Assembly (NCBI GenBank): GCA_905210415.1
Contig: CAJLWM010000008.1
Location: forward strand, 1-49,348
Direction: 5' to 3'
DNA: 49,348 nucleotides
Source of the DNA: an uncultured Prevotellaceae bacterium
Lineage (GTDB): Bacteria; Bacteroidota; Bacteroidia; Bacteroidales; Muribaculaceae
Part shown: piece after piece, positions 24,741 to 34,866 of the stretch
Layout of the letters: each line of letters opens with the position of its first letter
Numbering within the stretch: the stretch's first letter is position 1
Position numbers and translations under genes: made by a program
The notes under the pieces: generated by a model
What the model saw: the letters and a program-made list of their open reading frames with translations, nothing else
What the model was told of the DNA's origin: nothing
Database searches by the model: none

Positions 24741-27473
24741 ATGAAATTATCTATTAAATTTTTATTGTCAATGGCACTGCTCGCTTTTTCTGTGAAGATA
24801 GCGAGTGCCGTAGACATTATTACGCCGAAATTAGAAATGCGTTCGGCGTGGGTTGCTACAGTATGGGGACTGGATTGGCCTAAAACCGAGTCAACTGGTT
24901 CGGAAGCTACTATCACCAAGCAGAAACAGGAGATGACAAAAATGCTCGACTCTCTACAGGTAAACAATTTCAACGCAGTGAATTTCCAAGTGCGTGGCAT
25001 GAGCGACGCCATGTATAAGTCGAGCTACGAACCTTGGGCAAGCTGGCTCACTGGTACACGTGGAAAGAACCCAGGATGGGATCCATTTGCATATTTTGTG
25101 GAAGAATGCCACAAGCGCGGTTTGGAATGCCACGCTTGGGTAAACCCTTATCGCTTCAACTCTTCTGCTACATCGGGCGGCACTGCTGGCGATGGCACAG
25201 GATATGTTGAAAAGGGCTGGGTGATAAATGCCGGTAGCGGACAGATTCTCAATCCTGGTATGGGCGAAGTGCAAGACCACATCGTGAAGATTTGTAAGGA
25301 AATCATCAGCAACTACGACGTAGACGGTATGCTTTTCGACGACTATTATTACAATGGTGCGTCGATGAGCGAGGATGCCTCTACATACAATGCTTATAAA
25401 AGCGCTGGCGGTACGCTCTCGCAAGCCGATTGGCGTCGCAAAAACGTTACCGACTTGATGCGTAAGTTATATAAGATGATTGAGGAAACTAAGCCATGGG
25501 TGCGCTTCGGACAAGCTCCTCAAGGTGCAACCTACACAACCAAGGAATTGGCTGATAAGTATGGCATCGAAAAATGTCCTGCTCCTTACGACAACAACTA
25601 CGGCAGCCAATACATCGATATTATGGAATGGCTTGATAATGGCTTGATCGACTTTATCTCGCCACAAGTATATTGGACTATGGAGCACAGCACAAACGCT
25701 TATGGCAAATTGGTGCCTTGGTGGAGCATGGTGGTGAAGAAGTTTAATCGCCACTTGTTTGTGTCGCAGTCAATCTCTTCGTTGACAAGTTCTTCTGATG
25801 TTACTGCTCCAGAACTCAACAGCCTTGCTGCGATTGTAGAGCCAGACTTTGCTGGTGGTCCTAACAACAACAAGTTCTCTGAATATGCCAACCAGATTAT
25901 CACCAATCGCAATAGTTCTCTCAACGGCTCTTGTGGTTCGATTTTCTATTCTTGCAAATACATCTACACTATCGGTTCAAAGCCATCGTTTGGTCACTAC
26001 TTGAAGCGTCACCTTTTCTCGCGTCCGGCATTGATGCCTGCGATGACATGGAAAAAGCAAGCCACCGACCCTGGTAAGGTGCAAAACTTTGTTTACGACG
26101 AGGATAGCAAGCTCACTTGGGATGCAATGACCAACATGCGCTATAGCGTGTATGCTGTGCCTAATGGCATGACTCCAGAATCGTTTGCTAAGGAAGTTGA
26201 TTATCTGATTGGTGCTACTTATGGCACATCGCTTATCGTGCCTGAGGAATATCGTTGCGGCTATTACTTCGCAGTATGCCCTTACGACCGTTATGGCAAT
26301 GAATGGACTCCATCATTCTGGAAGCCAAACTATAGCGAATCGCTTGTAGCTCCAGTTTTGGTGGCTCCACAAGATGGATTCATTACCGACAAAGACTTTA
26401 CATTCCAATGGAATGCTGTTACTGGCGCCGAACGCTATGTAGTGGAATTCTCTGAAGATGCCGATTTCTCAAAAATCGTGAAGTCAGCTCAGACTACCAC
26501 CGCTTCACTCCCATTGAGCGAAGTTTACAACTATATTGATAAGAATAAGAAGGTGTATTGGAGAGTACACTCTACAGCAAAGGGTAAGAACGACGGTGTA
26601 TCTGAAGCACGTTGGTTTACTTTTACTCTTGTTGCGATGACTGCTCCAGCTGATGGCTCAAACAACCTCGATCCTAAGGTGACATTCTCATGGAACGCAT
26701 CGTCAAGCGATGTTGTTGCTACACTTGAGGTATCTACCGACGAAGCATTCGAAAACATTGTTCTCACTCGCAAGTCAAACACTGGCTCTTACGAAGCTAA
26801 GGTATATGAATTGCACCCTAACACAGTTTACTATGCAAGAGTGGCTGTTAACGGTCGCACCTCTGATTACGTAACATTCCGCACTAAGGCTATGCCTTGC
26901 ACTGTGCCAACATTTAAGAATCCTGTAAATGGAGGTATCTGCTATAGCAATGCTATGATTGAAATCAATCCTCAAGACGGTGCAGAATTTGTGACTATTC
27001 AGGTTGACAAAACTGATGCTTTCGGTGGCTCTAAGGCGCAAAAGCAACTTCAGAATTATCAGAATGGTGTGCCTGCAGCCGACATAAAGATTTCACGCAA
27101 AAATCCGTTGGTAGATGGTCAGACATATTATGCTCGCGCTAAAGCAAGCTATTACGATGCTGAAAACGTGTTGCACGAAACTGATTGGAGCTCTGCGATT
27201 TCGTTTGTATATAGCAGCGACTCAAGCGGCATTGGCGAGGTGAAAGATGGTGATACTTCTGTGGCTATCAATGGCAATGTGCTCAATGTGAAGGCTGAAT
27301 CGGCTCAACACATCTCTGTGTGGGCTGTGACAATGCTTGGCGCTAAGGTTGCCCTTTACGAAACTGAGGGCGCTGAGGCACAAGTTGCGCTCGACCAACT
27401 CAACGACGGCGCATATGTGATCTGCGTAAAGGCAGGTGAGCAAACCTATAAGTTGAAATACGTAAAAAGATAA
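24741..27473 (+). CDS. GHL10/YngK-type family 10-like glycoside hydrolase with FN3 and T9SS-type tail
   Basis: The 910-residue product has a signal peptide, then a GHL10 (YngK, UPF0748) TIM-barrel domain of about residues 30-410 ('MRSAWVATVWGLDWP', 'VNFQVRGMSDAMYKSSYEPWASWLTG', 'GLECHAWVNPYRF', 'DGMLFDDYYY', 'DFISPQVYWT'). Two or three FN3-like beta-sandwiches fill about 530-800, and the end (about 835-910) resembles a T9SS sorting domain. GHL10 proteins are linked to cell-wall glycans: Bacillus YngK lies with peptidoglycan-related genes, and family activity has been tied to muropeptide-type substrates. That is family knowledge, not shown here. It follows the phosphodiester glycosidase by 66 bp and precedes a propeller protein and an amidase. 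Confidence 0.82.
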   Translation: MKLSIKFLLSMALLAFSVKIASAVDIITPKLEMRSAWVATVWGLDWPKTESTGSEATITKQKQEMTKMLDSLQVNNFNAVNFQVRGMSDAMYKSSYEPWASWLTGTRGKNPGWDPFAYFVEECHKRGLECHAWVNPYRFNSSATSGGTAGDGTGYVEKGWVINAGSGQILNPGMGEVQDHIVKICKEIISNYDVDGMLFDDYYYNGASMSEDASTYNAYKSAGGTLSQADWRRKNVTDLMRKLYKMIEETKPWVRFGQAPQGATYTTKELADKYGIEKCPAPYDNNYGSQYIDIMEWLDNGLIDFISPQVYWTMEHSTNAYGKLVPWWSMVVKKFNRHLFVSQSISSLTSSSDVTAPELNSLAAIVEPDFAGGPNNNKFSEYANQIITNRNSSLNGSCGSIFYSCKYIYTIGSKPSFGHYLKRHLFSRPALMPAMTWKKQATDPGKVQNFVYDEDSKLTWDAMTNMRYSVYAVPNGMTPESFAKEVDYLIGATYGTSLIVPEEYRCGYYFAVCPYDRYGNEWTPSFWKPNYSESLVAPVLVAPQDGFITDKDFTFQWNAVTGAERYVVEFSEDADFSKIVKSAQTTTASLPLSEVYNYIDKNKKVYWRVHSTAKGKNDGVSEARWFTFTLVAMTAPADGSNNLDPKVTFSWNASSSDVVATLEVSTDEAFENIVLTRKSNTGSYEAKVYELHPNTVYYARVAVNGRTSDYVTFRTKAMPCTVPTFKNPVNGGICYSNAMIEINPQDGAEFVTIQVDKTDAFGGSKAQKQLQNYQNGVPAADIKISRKNPLVDGQTYYARAKASYYDAENVLHETDWSSAISFVYSSDSSGIGEVKDGDTSVAINGNVLNVKAESAQHISVWAVTMLGAKVALYETEGAEAQVALDQLNDGAYVICVKAGEQTYKLKYVKR

Positions 27474-27505
27474 ATAAACTGAACTAAACTAAACATTTCA
27501 CGACA

Positions 27506-28411
27506 ATGAGAAAACTATTCGTTTCATTGGCCGTAACCATAACAACTGCAGTATTTGCGCAAGTGCTCAATGTAGGCTCGGTAGAGAAAATCGACCTCAA
27601 GGGCACACGCGCAAGCGTTGTGGCTGGCATTAGCCCAAAGGGTGACTACCTGTTGCTTACAGGTGCTCAACTCAATGGTTTGGCCAAGTATGATTTGACT
27701 AAGCAAAAGATTGAAGTGATTTCATCGGCTCGCGGTGCCGGCCAGAATGCCGTAATCTCGAGCGATGGTAGCACTGTGGTGTATCGCGAGGATTCTTTCG
27801 TTGAGGGTCTTCGTTATACCGATGTTAATGTGAAGAATCTTGCTACAGGTGCAAAGAAGCAGCTCGTTAAGGCTGCTCGCAACGTGAATGCTGTGAGCGT
27901 GCAGGGACAGACTGCTGTGCTGATGAATAATGGCCGTGCCACTAAGACGGCTTTGTCTTCTACACGCGCTGCTAAGCGCACTGCGCCAGTGGCTTCGATT
28001 GTCAACCGACAATTGGTGCTTGACGTGAATGGCAAGACAAAGACTTTGTCGCCAAACGGTGAGCAATTCAGTTATATTTGGCCATCTGTTTCGCCAGATG
28101 GCAGCAAGGTGTGCTACTATGTGTGTGGCAGAGGTTGCTATGTGTGCGACCTTAATGGCAAGATTGTTGCCGACCTTGGCAAAGTGCGTGCTGCAAAGTG
28201 GCTCGACAATAGTGTGATTGTGGGTATGAACGATACCGACAACGGCCATGTGATAGTATCTTCTGAAATCGTGGCTACAACTCTCGATGGCAAGCGCCAA
28301 GTGCTCACCGACTCTACTCTTACTGCGATGTATCCTTATCCAAGTGCTAATGGCAAGAAGATTGTCTTCAGCACCAACGAGGGTGAAACTTATATGATTA
28401 ATCTCAAATAA
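27506..28411 (+). CDS. Secreted TolB-like (PD40) beta-propeller protein
   Basis: This 301-residue protein has a signal peptide ending in 'TAVFAQ'. Repeated 'SPDGSKV'/'SSDGSTVV' and 'NGKKIVFSTNEG' segments are WD40-like PD40 blades, as in TolB. There is no lipobox, catalytic motif or C-terminal sorting tail. It lies 32 bp after the GHL10 gene and 18 bp before the amidase gene, so it is translated from the same mRNA. A periplasmic binding or scaffold role for the neighbouring enzymes is inference only. Confidence 0.7.
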   Translation: MRKLFVSLAVTITTAVFAQVLNVGSVEKIDLKGTRASVVAGISPKGDYLLLTGAQLNGLAKYDLTKQKIEVISSARGAGQNAVISSDGSTVVYREDSFVEGLRYTDVNVKNLATGAKKQLVKAARNVNAVSVQGQTAVLMNNGRATKTALSSTRAAKRTAPVASIVNRQLVLDVNGKTKTLSPNGEQFSYIWPSVSPDGSKVCYYVCGRGCYVCDLNGKIVADLGKVRAAKWLDNSVIVGMNDTDNGHVIVSSEIVATTLDGKRQVLTDSTLTAMYPYPSANGKKIVFSTNEGETYMINLK

Positions 28412-28429
28412 CAGGGGAGGATAGATACG

Positions 28430-31400
28430 ATGAAAAAACTATTGATTACAATGTCGGCTGTGTTTATTGCAACCGCAACAGCCTTGGCTGGTGGAAATCT
28501 CACCAAGACCCAAGCGCGTATTTATATCAACCCTGGTCACGGTAGTTGGGGCCCTAACGACCGTAATATGGCTACAATCAACCATGCCACTGGCGACACT
28601 TGTGGCTTCTATGAGTCGAACACCAACTTGTGGAAAGGCCTTAAGATGGGTGCAACCCTCGAAAAATGGGGTGTGCCAAAGGCAAATATCATGTATTCTC
28701 GTGTGAAAAACGGTCCTTATCCTTATGTGAAGGGGGCTGCTGACGAGGAATTGTATAATCGCAATCTTACTGAGATTGCCGAGGAGTGTAATGCTTTTAA
28801 TACCGACTATTTCTTGTCGATTCACTCCGATGCTGGCACAGAGGGCGGTTCTACCAACTTGTCGTTGCTTATCTACAATGGTTATTCAGTGCCTGCTGCC
28901 GACGACGAAAACATGTGGGAAGGCGAACGTTCATTGGAATATCAAAAGACAAGCCGTGCTATGGCAGAAACGCTGTGGCCAATATTGGATTCTAACGGCA
29001 TCGACGTGTATTCAAGCACTGCTGTGCGTATCGTGGGCGACTTGACATTCTATTATAAGTATAATACTCCGGCAGATAATGTTAAGAAAGCTGCTGGTTA
29101 TCTGGGCGTGCTTCGCCGCAACACTTCCAACGGCTTCCTCTCTGAGGGTTATTGCCACACTTATCAACCTGCTCGCCATCGTGCATTAAATCGCGACTAT
29201 TGCGGTCAGGAAGGTGTGCGCTTGGCTCGTGGCGTGGCAGCTTGGTTCGGTTGGGAAACCGAAAACACTGGCTACATTATGGGTTCGGTGAAAGACCTTC
29301 ACGAGACTTTCGTGAGCATGTATTATCACGGCAATCCTACATCCAAGGATATCTTCAAGCCTATTAATGGCGCTGTGGTTACTCTCTACAAGGGTGGTGT
29401 GGAACTGAAGAAGTACACTACCGACAATGAGTATAACGGTGTGTTTGTATTTGAAGGTCTTGAGCCTGGCGACGACTACACTATCAACGTGGAGGCTGAG
29501 GGCTATAAATCGGCTTTCGCTCTCAACGACGAGTATGGCCGTGAAAATCCTACTTACAGCGTGACATCGTGCGAAACCACTTATCCTATCATTCAGCTTG
29601 AGGCTGAGGGTTATGTGGAAAATCCTACTTATAATTATCCTGACCCTATTCAAGACGAATGGCTCACAGTGTCAAGCAAATATGATATGCGTAAGGATTT
29701 CGTGAGCAAGAAGATTGATGTGCTTGCCGACAAGACCATACGTCGTGAGGTGGCTAAGGGCGACTCTGTGTATGTGCTCGCTCTCGACGCTCAAAAGAAG
29801 CCTTACATCTATTGCTTCGATGCTAAGACTCAAGCCAAATTGTTTGATATCAGCACCGAGGGTGTGGGTATGCCAAACGACGGCAACGAATTGCTCGCTT
29901 TGAGCGACATTGCTATGACAAGCGACTCTATTCTCGTGGCTTGTAACCAAGTGGCTGCCACATTTACTCCTTCTACTGTTTTGCGTATGTATCGTTGGGA
30001 TCGCGATGAAAAGACTCGTGCTCCTAAGGGCAATCCTCAGATATGGTTTACATCGTCTGACAACTACACCAGCGGTAACTTCTTTAATTCTATCACTGGT
30101 AGCACTATGGCAGTGAATGGTCGCTCTGATGATTGCACTGTGATCACTACTGCTCAAAATAGTGGCTCTTCCGATGAAATCCGTTTCCCAATGTTCTCTA
30201 TTACGCGCAAGGGCTTGATTGGCACTATTCGCAATCAAGATAAGACTCGCTTCAAAGTGTCGTTGCTTGGCGCTGACTATCAGTTGTCTACATCGCCATT
30301 TGCCGACAAGGCATTCATTATTGACGGCTCTAAAGTCACTCCTTTTGAATTCTCAATTTCTGGTGACGCCACTGCTCCAGTATATGGTAGCAAGCTTAGC
30401 GAAGATGTGGTTTCGGCTGCTGCTGGCAACACATCGTTCTTCAAATATGCTAAGCATGTGCTTGCTGTAGTGCCTAAGACCGATGGTAAGGGCGCAAACG
30501 TGGGCGTGGCTCTGTATGATGTTACCGGTGGTCTTGACAAAGCACAATTGATTGAAACTACGGGTACTGATATGGCTGCTGCACAACCTACATTTGTAAA
30601 CGTTTATTCAGGTGTTAACGGCACTGATATGTCGCTTTACCTCAATGCCGACGGCGCAATGTCTCGCTTCACTACCGAAGGCGTTGATCAAGAACAATTC
30701 AAGGGCGTATATGCTTATGGCTTGAAGGTGACTGAGGCTGACGACAACTTCACATTTGCATTTAATGCAACTGACGATTGCACTCGTGGCGGTAAGTTGA
30801 TTTTCTACGATGCTGCTTCAGGTGCTAAGGTTGGTGAAACAGCAATCGACGAAGTGAAGGAAGGCAACAACGAAGTGGTTGTGGCTGCAACAGAATTGCC
30901 AGGTGAAGGCGCTCAACAATTGAAGTGGGCTGTGGAAGTGGCAAGCGACAATGTGGCTGGTATTCGTAACCTTCTCACAAAGGATGGCGATTATGCATTG
31001 AATCGTGCTTACGCAGTTGTGGATGCTTCTCCTGCATCACCAAATATGGGTAAGATTTATGTATCTGATTTTGTTGGTAAGAACAACGCTAAGAATGGCG
31101 TGTATGTCTACAATCAATCGTATGCTCGCGAAAATGCTGCGCCTTACACAGGTGCTTACTACACCAATGCAAGCATGGCATTGGATGCAAACGGTAACGC
31201 ATATCTGATGGAAACAGCTGGTAACACTCCTGGCGTATTGCGTGCTGGTGCTGATGCCGTTAATGGTGCATTCTCTGCATTCTTCACTGGTGGCGCTGAT
31301 GTTGCTGGTGTGGCAAATAGCGTGGCATTCCGTGGCGAAGGTGCCGATACTAAGATGTATGCGTTCATGAAGAATTCGGCTGGCAAAAATGTTATCAATG

Positions 31401-32104
31401 TGTATAATGTTGGTAATGCCAACGGTGTTGTGGCTGCTACATGGGGCTTGGCTCCAAACAAGGTGATTGAAATGCCATCGAAGATCAACGATGATGCTAC
31501 AATCGTGCCAGTGGAGCAAGGTATTTGGGTTTGCGCTTCAGAAGTTGTGCAAACAACTTCTGTCAACTCTCCAGCATTGCTATTTGTAGACTACGAGGGC
31601 AATATCACATTCAATCAAGGTCGTGATGAAAATGCTTATTTGTTGGCAGGTGCTGCTGGTAGTGGTATTGCTGTTAGCGCGGATGGCGCTACTCTTTGTG
31701 TGAACGACGAGGGTGGCTTATTGCAATTCTTCGATGTGACTTGGAAGGAAAATACTCCTACAATTACTCCTCGCTACAGCTTTAATCATGAGATTGGTGT
31801 GGCTTCTCGCCGTAACACCAACGGTAAGTGCATCGAGCAGATGGCGTTTGACTACGCTGGCAACCTTGTGGCTGCTGGTCACTATCTTGGCGTATTCACT
31901 ATCCCTACAACCGACAACCGTAAGGAAACTCCTGCTATGCAGACCGTGACTCGCAAGGTGAGTGGCATCAGCGATATCACTATTGACGATGACAATACTC
32001 CTGTAGAATACTTCAACCTCCAAGGCGTGAAGGTGAACAATCCTGAAAATGGGGTGTTTATTAAGCGTCAAGGCAAGAAGGTTGAAAAGGTGATTTTGCG
32101 ATGA
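28430..32104 (+). CDS. Large secreted N-acetylmuramoyl-L-alanine amidase (Amidase_3) with sorting-like tail
   Basis: The 1224-residue product starts with a signal peptide. An Amidase_3 zinc hydrolase domain (about 28-270) follows, with ligands visible as His37 ('YINPGHG'), Glu62 ('GFYESN') and His132 ('LSIHSDAG'), and 'GFLSEGYCH' near the second catalytic Glu. A carboxypeptidase-regulatory-like beta-sandwich (about 275-385, 'VVTLYKGGVELKKYTTDNEY') precedes a very long beta-rich, probably propeller region. The end, 'YFNLQGVKVNNPENGVFIKR', is a short tail common on Bacteroidales exported proteins. Amidase_3 enzymes split the MurNAc-L-Ala bond of peptidoglycan. It is the last gene of its operon; a terminator follows. 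At four times the usual size, a degradative rather than septation role is likely. Confidence 0.82.
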   Translation: MKKLLITMSAVFIATATALAGGNLTKTQARIYINPGHGSWGPNDRNMATINHATGDTCGFYESNTNLWKGLKMGATLEKWGVPKANIMYSRVKNGPYPYVKGAADEELYNRNLTEIAEECNAFNTDYFLSIHSDAGTEGGSTNLSLLIYNGYSVPAADDENMWEGERSLEYQKTSRAMAETLWPILDSNGIDVYSSTAVRIVGDLTFYYKYNTPADNVKKAAGYLGVLRRNTSNGFLSEGYCHTYQPARHRALNRDYCGQEGVRLARGVAAWFGWETENTGYIMGSVKDLHETFVSMYYHGNPTSKDIFKPINGAVVTLYKGGVELKKYTTDNEYNGVFVFEGLEPGDDYTINVEAEGYKSAFALNDEYGRENPTYSVTSCETTYPIIQLEAEGYVENPTYNYPDPIQDEWLTVSSKYDMRKDFVSKKIDVLADKTIRREVAKGDSVYVLALDAQKKPYIYCFDAKTQAKLFDISTEGVGMPNDGNELLALSDIAMTSDSILVACNQVAATFTPSTVLRMYRWDRDEKTRAPKGNPQIWFTSSDNYTSGNFFNSITGSTMAVNGRSDDCTVITTAQNSGSSDEIRFPMFSITRKGLIGTIRNQDKTRFKVSLLGADYQLSTSPFADKAFIIDGSKVTPFEFSISGDATAPVYGSKLSEDVVSAAAGNTSFFKYAKHVLAVVPKTDGKGANVGVALYDVTGGLDKAQLIETTGTDMAAAQPTFVNVYSGVNGTDMSLYLNADGAMSRFTTEGVDQEQFKGVYAYGLKVTEADDNFTFAFNATDDCTRGGKLIFYDAASGAKVGETAIDEVKEGNNEVVVAATELPGEGAQQLKWAVEVASDNVAGIRNLLTKDGDYALNRAYAVVDASPASPNMGKIYVSDFVGKNNAKNGVYVYNQSYARENAAPYTGAYYTNASMALDANGNAYLMETAGNTPGVLRAGADAVNGAFSAFFTGGADVAGVANSVAFRGEGADTKMYAFMKNSAGKNVINVYNVGNANGVVAATWGLAPNKVIEMPSKINDDATIVPVEQGIWVCASEVVQTTSVNSPALLFVDYEGNITFNQGRDENAYLLAGAAGSGIAVSADGATLCVNDEGGLLQFFDVTWKENTPTITPRYSFNHEIGVASRRNTNGKCIEQMAFDYAGNLVAAGHYLGVFTIPTTDNRKETPAMQTVTRKVSGISDITIDDDNTPVEYFNLQGVKVNNPENGVFIKRQGKKVEKVILR

Positions 32105-32180
32105 GCAAAAAGATAAAGTGCGTGGCAGGCATCTGACTGCCATGTATATAGGTGTATAATTAAGGTAAAAACCTGGTTCG

Positions 32181-32210
32181 GGGGCTGTGCCATTGGCGCA
32201 GCCCCTTTTT
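32181..32210 (+). terminator. Rho-independent terminator of the plus-strand operon
   Basis: GGGGCTGTGCC (32181-32191) pairs with GGCGCAGCCCC (32195-32205), 11 bp with one G-U pair and a 3-base loop, followed by TTTTT. It lies about 77 bp after the amidase stop. Confidence 0.85.
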
Positions 32211-32268
32211 CGGGTATCAAAAATACTTTACAAATACATTACAATTGTTTTACACAAGCCACATAAAT

Positions 32269-32291
32269 GCGCAATGGCATTGCGCTTTTTT
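32269..32291 (+). terminator. Second hairpin with T-run ahead of the GH31 gene
   Basis: GCGCAAT/ATTGCGC (32269-32275 and 32279-32285) with a 3-base loop is followed by six T's. It is about 50 bp upstream of the GH31 start and 60 bp after the first terminator. It may be a back-up terminator or, if a promoter lies between the two, an attenuator in the GH31 leader. Confidence 0.5.
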
Positions 32292-32342
32292 CGGAGAATT
32301 TGTAATTTTACACATCAGAAAACTAAACCAAACAAATATATT

Positions 32343-34862
32343 ATGAGAAAACTGATGATGCTTGTAGCAGCGGTGGGGGCTTGTGTGCTTGTAGGCCGTG
32401 CCGAGGTGGTATATAGCGATGCCACGGTGCGATTCACGCTGGTGGATGATGCCACTGTGAGAATGGAATATGCGCCTGATGGCAAGTTTGTGGACAACAA
32501 AAGTTTTGTGGCTGTGGTGCGTGAGCAGGGTAGTGTGAAGCACACTAAGCGCTTGAGTGGGAAACGGCTGACTATCACCACCGATAAGATGGTGCTTACC
32601 TATAAGTGCGGTAGCGGCGCATTCACGAGAGAAAACCTGAAGGTTGTGGGCAATGCCAAGGCCATCGGCAGGAAGGTGGCTTGGAAGCCTGGTGCTGTGC
32701 AAAAGGGCAATCTAAAGGGCACTTATCGCACGCTTGATGGCTACGACGGATATATACATGACGGCAAACCGATGCCTATTGAGGATGGTTTGCTTGCCAC
32801 CGACGGATGGACGCTGATAGACGACTCTAAAAGCTTGCTTTTCGACAACGACCCTGATTGGGAGTGGGTGACTAAGCGCGAAAGTGCCGAAGGTGCGCAA
32901 GACTGGTATTTGATGATGTATGGACACAACTATAAGCAGGCGCTGAAGAGTTTTACTCGCATATCGGGCAATGTGCCTATGCCTCCGCGCTATGCGTTTG
33001 GCTATTGGTGGAGCCGCTATTGGAGTTATTCCGACCAAGATTTCCGCGATCTGATAGGCAATTTCAAGAGCCTCGATATTCCACTCGATGTGCTTGTGGT
33101 GGATATGGATTGGCACCCGATTTCTGAAGAGGCTGGTGGCGGTTGGACCGGTTGGGATTGGAATGAGCGTCTGTTTCCCGACTATAAGCAATTCTTGAAA
33201 TTCCTTGATGATTCGGGTGTTAAGACCACTATGAATCTGCATCCGGCACAAGGTGTTCGCCCCTATGAGAAACGCTATGCCGAGTTTGCTCGTCGCTGTG
33301 GTGATGAGAGTGGCAATGCTTTGGAGTTTCTGGGTAGCGACAAACGCTATGTTAAGGCGCTATTCGACACCTATCTGCATCCATATATGGAAGAAGGTGT
33401 GGATTTCTGGTGGCTTGACTGGCAGCAATGGCTATTCGATAAGAAAGTGCCAGAATTGAACAATACTTTCTGGTGTAATTATATCTGGTTTTCTGATATG
33501 CAACGCTTAGGCAAGAAGCGCCCTATGCTTTATCACCGTTGGGGAGGATTGGGCAATCATCGCTATCAGATAGGCTTCTCTGGCGATGCCTATATCACAT
33601 GGAATAGCCTTGAATATTTGCCATATTTCAATAGCACTGCATCTAATGTGCTGTATGGCTATTGGAGCCATGACATCGGCGGACACATGTCGAAGAAATT
33701 CGGTACGCCGGTAGATGCGCAGCTCTACACTCGCGCCATGCAGATGGGCAAGTATCTGCCTATTCTGCGCTCACATAGTACCAAAGACCCTGCGCTCAAC
33801 AAGGAGCCCTGGGCATTTGACAAGCCTGTGCAGCAGCGACTCACCGATGTGATAAAGGGCAGATATGCGCTTGTGCCATATATCTATACGATGGCAAGAG
33901 CGACGTATGAAACTGGTGTTTCGCTTTGCCGACCGATGTATTATGATTACCCTGAAAATGCCGAGGCATACGAGCAAAAAAGCCAATATATGTTTGGCGA
34001 CAATATGCTCATAGCTCCGATAACCTCGCCGATAGCCGATGGCGATGCATTTTCTTCTGTGAAGGTGTGGCTGCCTGAAGGTGAATGGTTGGAGTATGAA
34101 ACAGGCACGATGCTAAGCGGTAACGCTACTTACACTCGCCGATTCACAATCGACGAATATCCGGTGTATGTGAAGGCAGGAAGCATTCTGCCGTATTTCG
34201 ATAAAGTGAATAATCTGTCGGGCACACAGCAATCGGTGATTGTTCGCTTGTTCCCTGGCGGAAATGAGGGCAAATTCAGTATGTATGAGGATAATGGCGA
34301 AGATGCTGCCTATGCGAGCGAATATGCCGTGACTCCGCTATCATATACTCGCACTGGCGATGTGATAAATGTGACGATAGGCGCACGCACTGGCAAATAT
34401 GCCGACATGCCACAGCAGCGCCACTACAAGGTGGCATTGCCATGCGAATATGCGCCGCTCTCAGTGGTGGTTAATGGCAAGAAGGTAGTCTATGCCTACG
34501 ACGGCAACAATCTGGAGACAACGATAGATTGTGGCAATGTAGACTGCGCTGCGGGCGCGAAGGTGACAATCACATTGCCGAATGCTGAGAATATGCTATC
34601 GCTCACACTTGGAATGAAAGGCGAAATGAGCAGATTCCGCTCAGCGTTGGCCCACTATAAGCAAGCCGATTGCCAGATGGTGTATACCGAACGTATTGGC
34701 TATCTCGAATCGGCGCCATTGCGCATGACCTATCATCCCGAGCAGCAACCACAGATTCTGAAACGCTTCAGCACTATCTATAAGAATCTCCAAGAAGCTT
34801 TATCGGAGCAGATGGGAGGCGATGAAGCAAGAAAATACTTGAAACTCTGCGGCGCCGAATAA
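32343..34862 (+). CDS. Secreted GH31 alpha-glycosidase
   Basis: The frame is open from 32187, but that part runs across a terminator hairpin; the ATG at 32343 gives a clean signal peptide ('MRKLMMLVAAVGACVLVGRAE') and an 839-residue protein. GH31 features are present: an N-terminal beta-sandwich, barrel motifs 'LVVDMDWHP' and 'WWLDWQQW' (nucleophile Asp359), the acid/base region 'YWSHDIGGHM' (Asp444), and C-terminal sandwiches ('VYVKAGSILPYF'). GH31 enzymes release alpha-linked glucose, xylose, galactose or GalNAc. Substrate cannot be told. The last ~75 residues past the usual C-terminal domain are extra and helical. It ends 4 bp from the convergent 34867 gene. Confidence 0.9.
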   Translation: MRKLMMLVAAVGACVLVGRAEVVYSDATVRFTLVDDATVRMEYAPDGKFVDNKSFVAVVREQGSVKHTKRLSGKRLTITTDKMVLTYKCGSGAFTRENLKVVGNAKAIGRKVAWKPGAVQKGNLKGTYRTLDGYDGYIHDGKPMPIEDGLLATDGWTLIDDSKSLLFDNDPDWEWVTKRESAEGAQDWYLMMYGHNYKQALKSFTRISGNVPMPPRYAFGYWWSRYWSYSDQDFRDLIGNFKSLDIPLDVLVVDMDWHPISEEAGGGWTGWDWNERLFPDYKQFLKFLDDSGVKTTMNLHPAQGVRPYEKRYAEFARRCGDESGNALEFLGSDKRYVKALFDTYLHPYMEEGVDFWWLDWQQWLFDKKVPELNNTFWCNYIWFSDMQRLGKKRPMLYHRWGGLGNHRYQIGFSGDAYITWNSLEYLPYFNSTASNVLYGYWSHDIGGHMSKKFGTPVDAQLYTRAMQMGKYLPILRSHSTKDPALNKEPWAFDKPVQQRLTDVIKGRYALVPYIYTMARATYETGVSLCRPMYYDYPENAEAYEQKSQYMFGDNMLIAPITSPIADGDAFSSVKVWLPEGEWLEYETGTMLSGNATYTRRFTIDEYPVYVKAGSILPYFDKVNNLSGTQQSVIVRLFPGGNEGKFSMYEDNGEDAAYASEYAVTPLSYTRTGDVINVTIGARTGKYADMPQQRHYKVALPCEYAPLSVVVNGKKVVYAYDGNNLETTIDCGNVDCAAGAKVTITLPNAENMLSLTLGMKGEMSRFRSALAHYKQADCQMVYTERIGYLESAPLRMTYHPEQQPQILKRFSTIYKNLQEALSEQMGGDEARKYLKLCGAE

Positions 34863-34866
34863 TCCC

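Noticed and set aside
32187..32342. Longer N-terminus for the GH31 protein
   Set aside because: It would be translated through a terminator region and would bury the signal peptide 52 residues inside.
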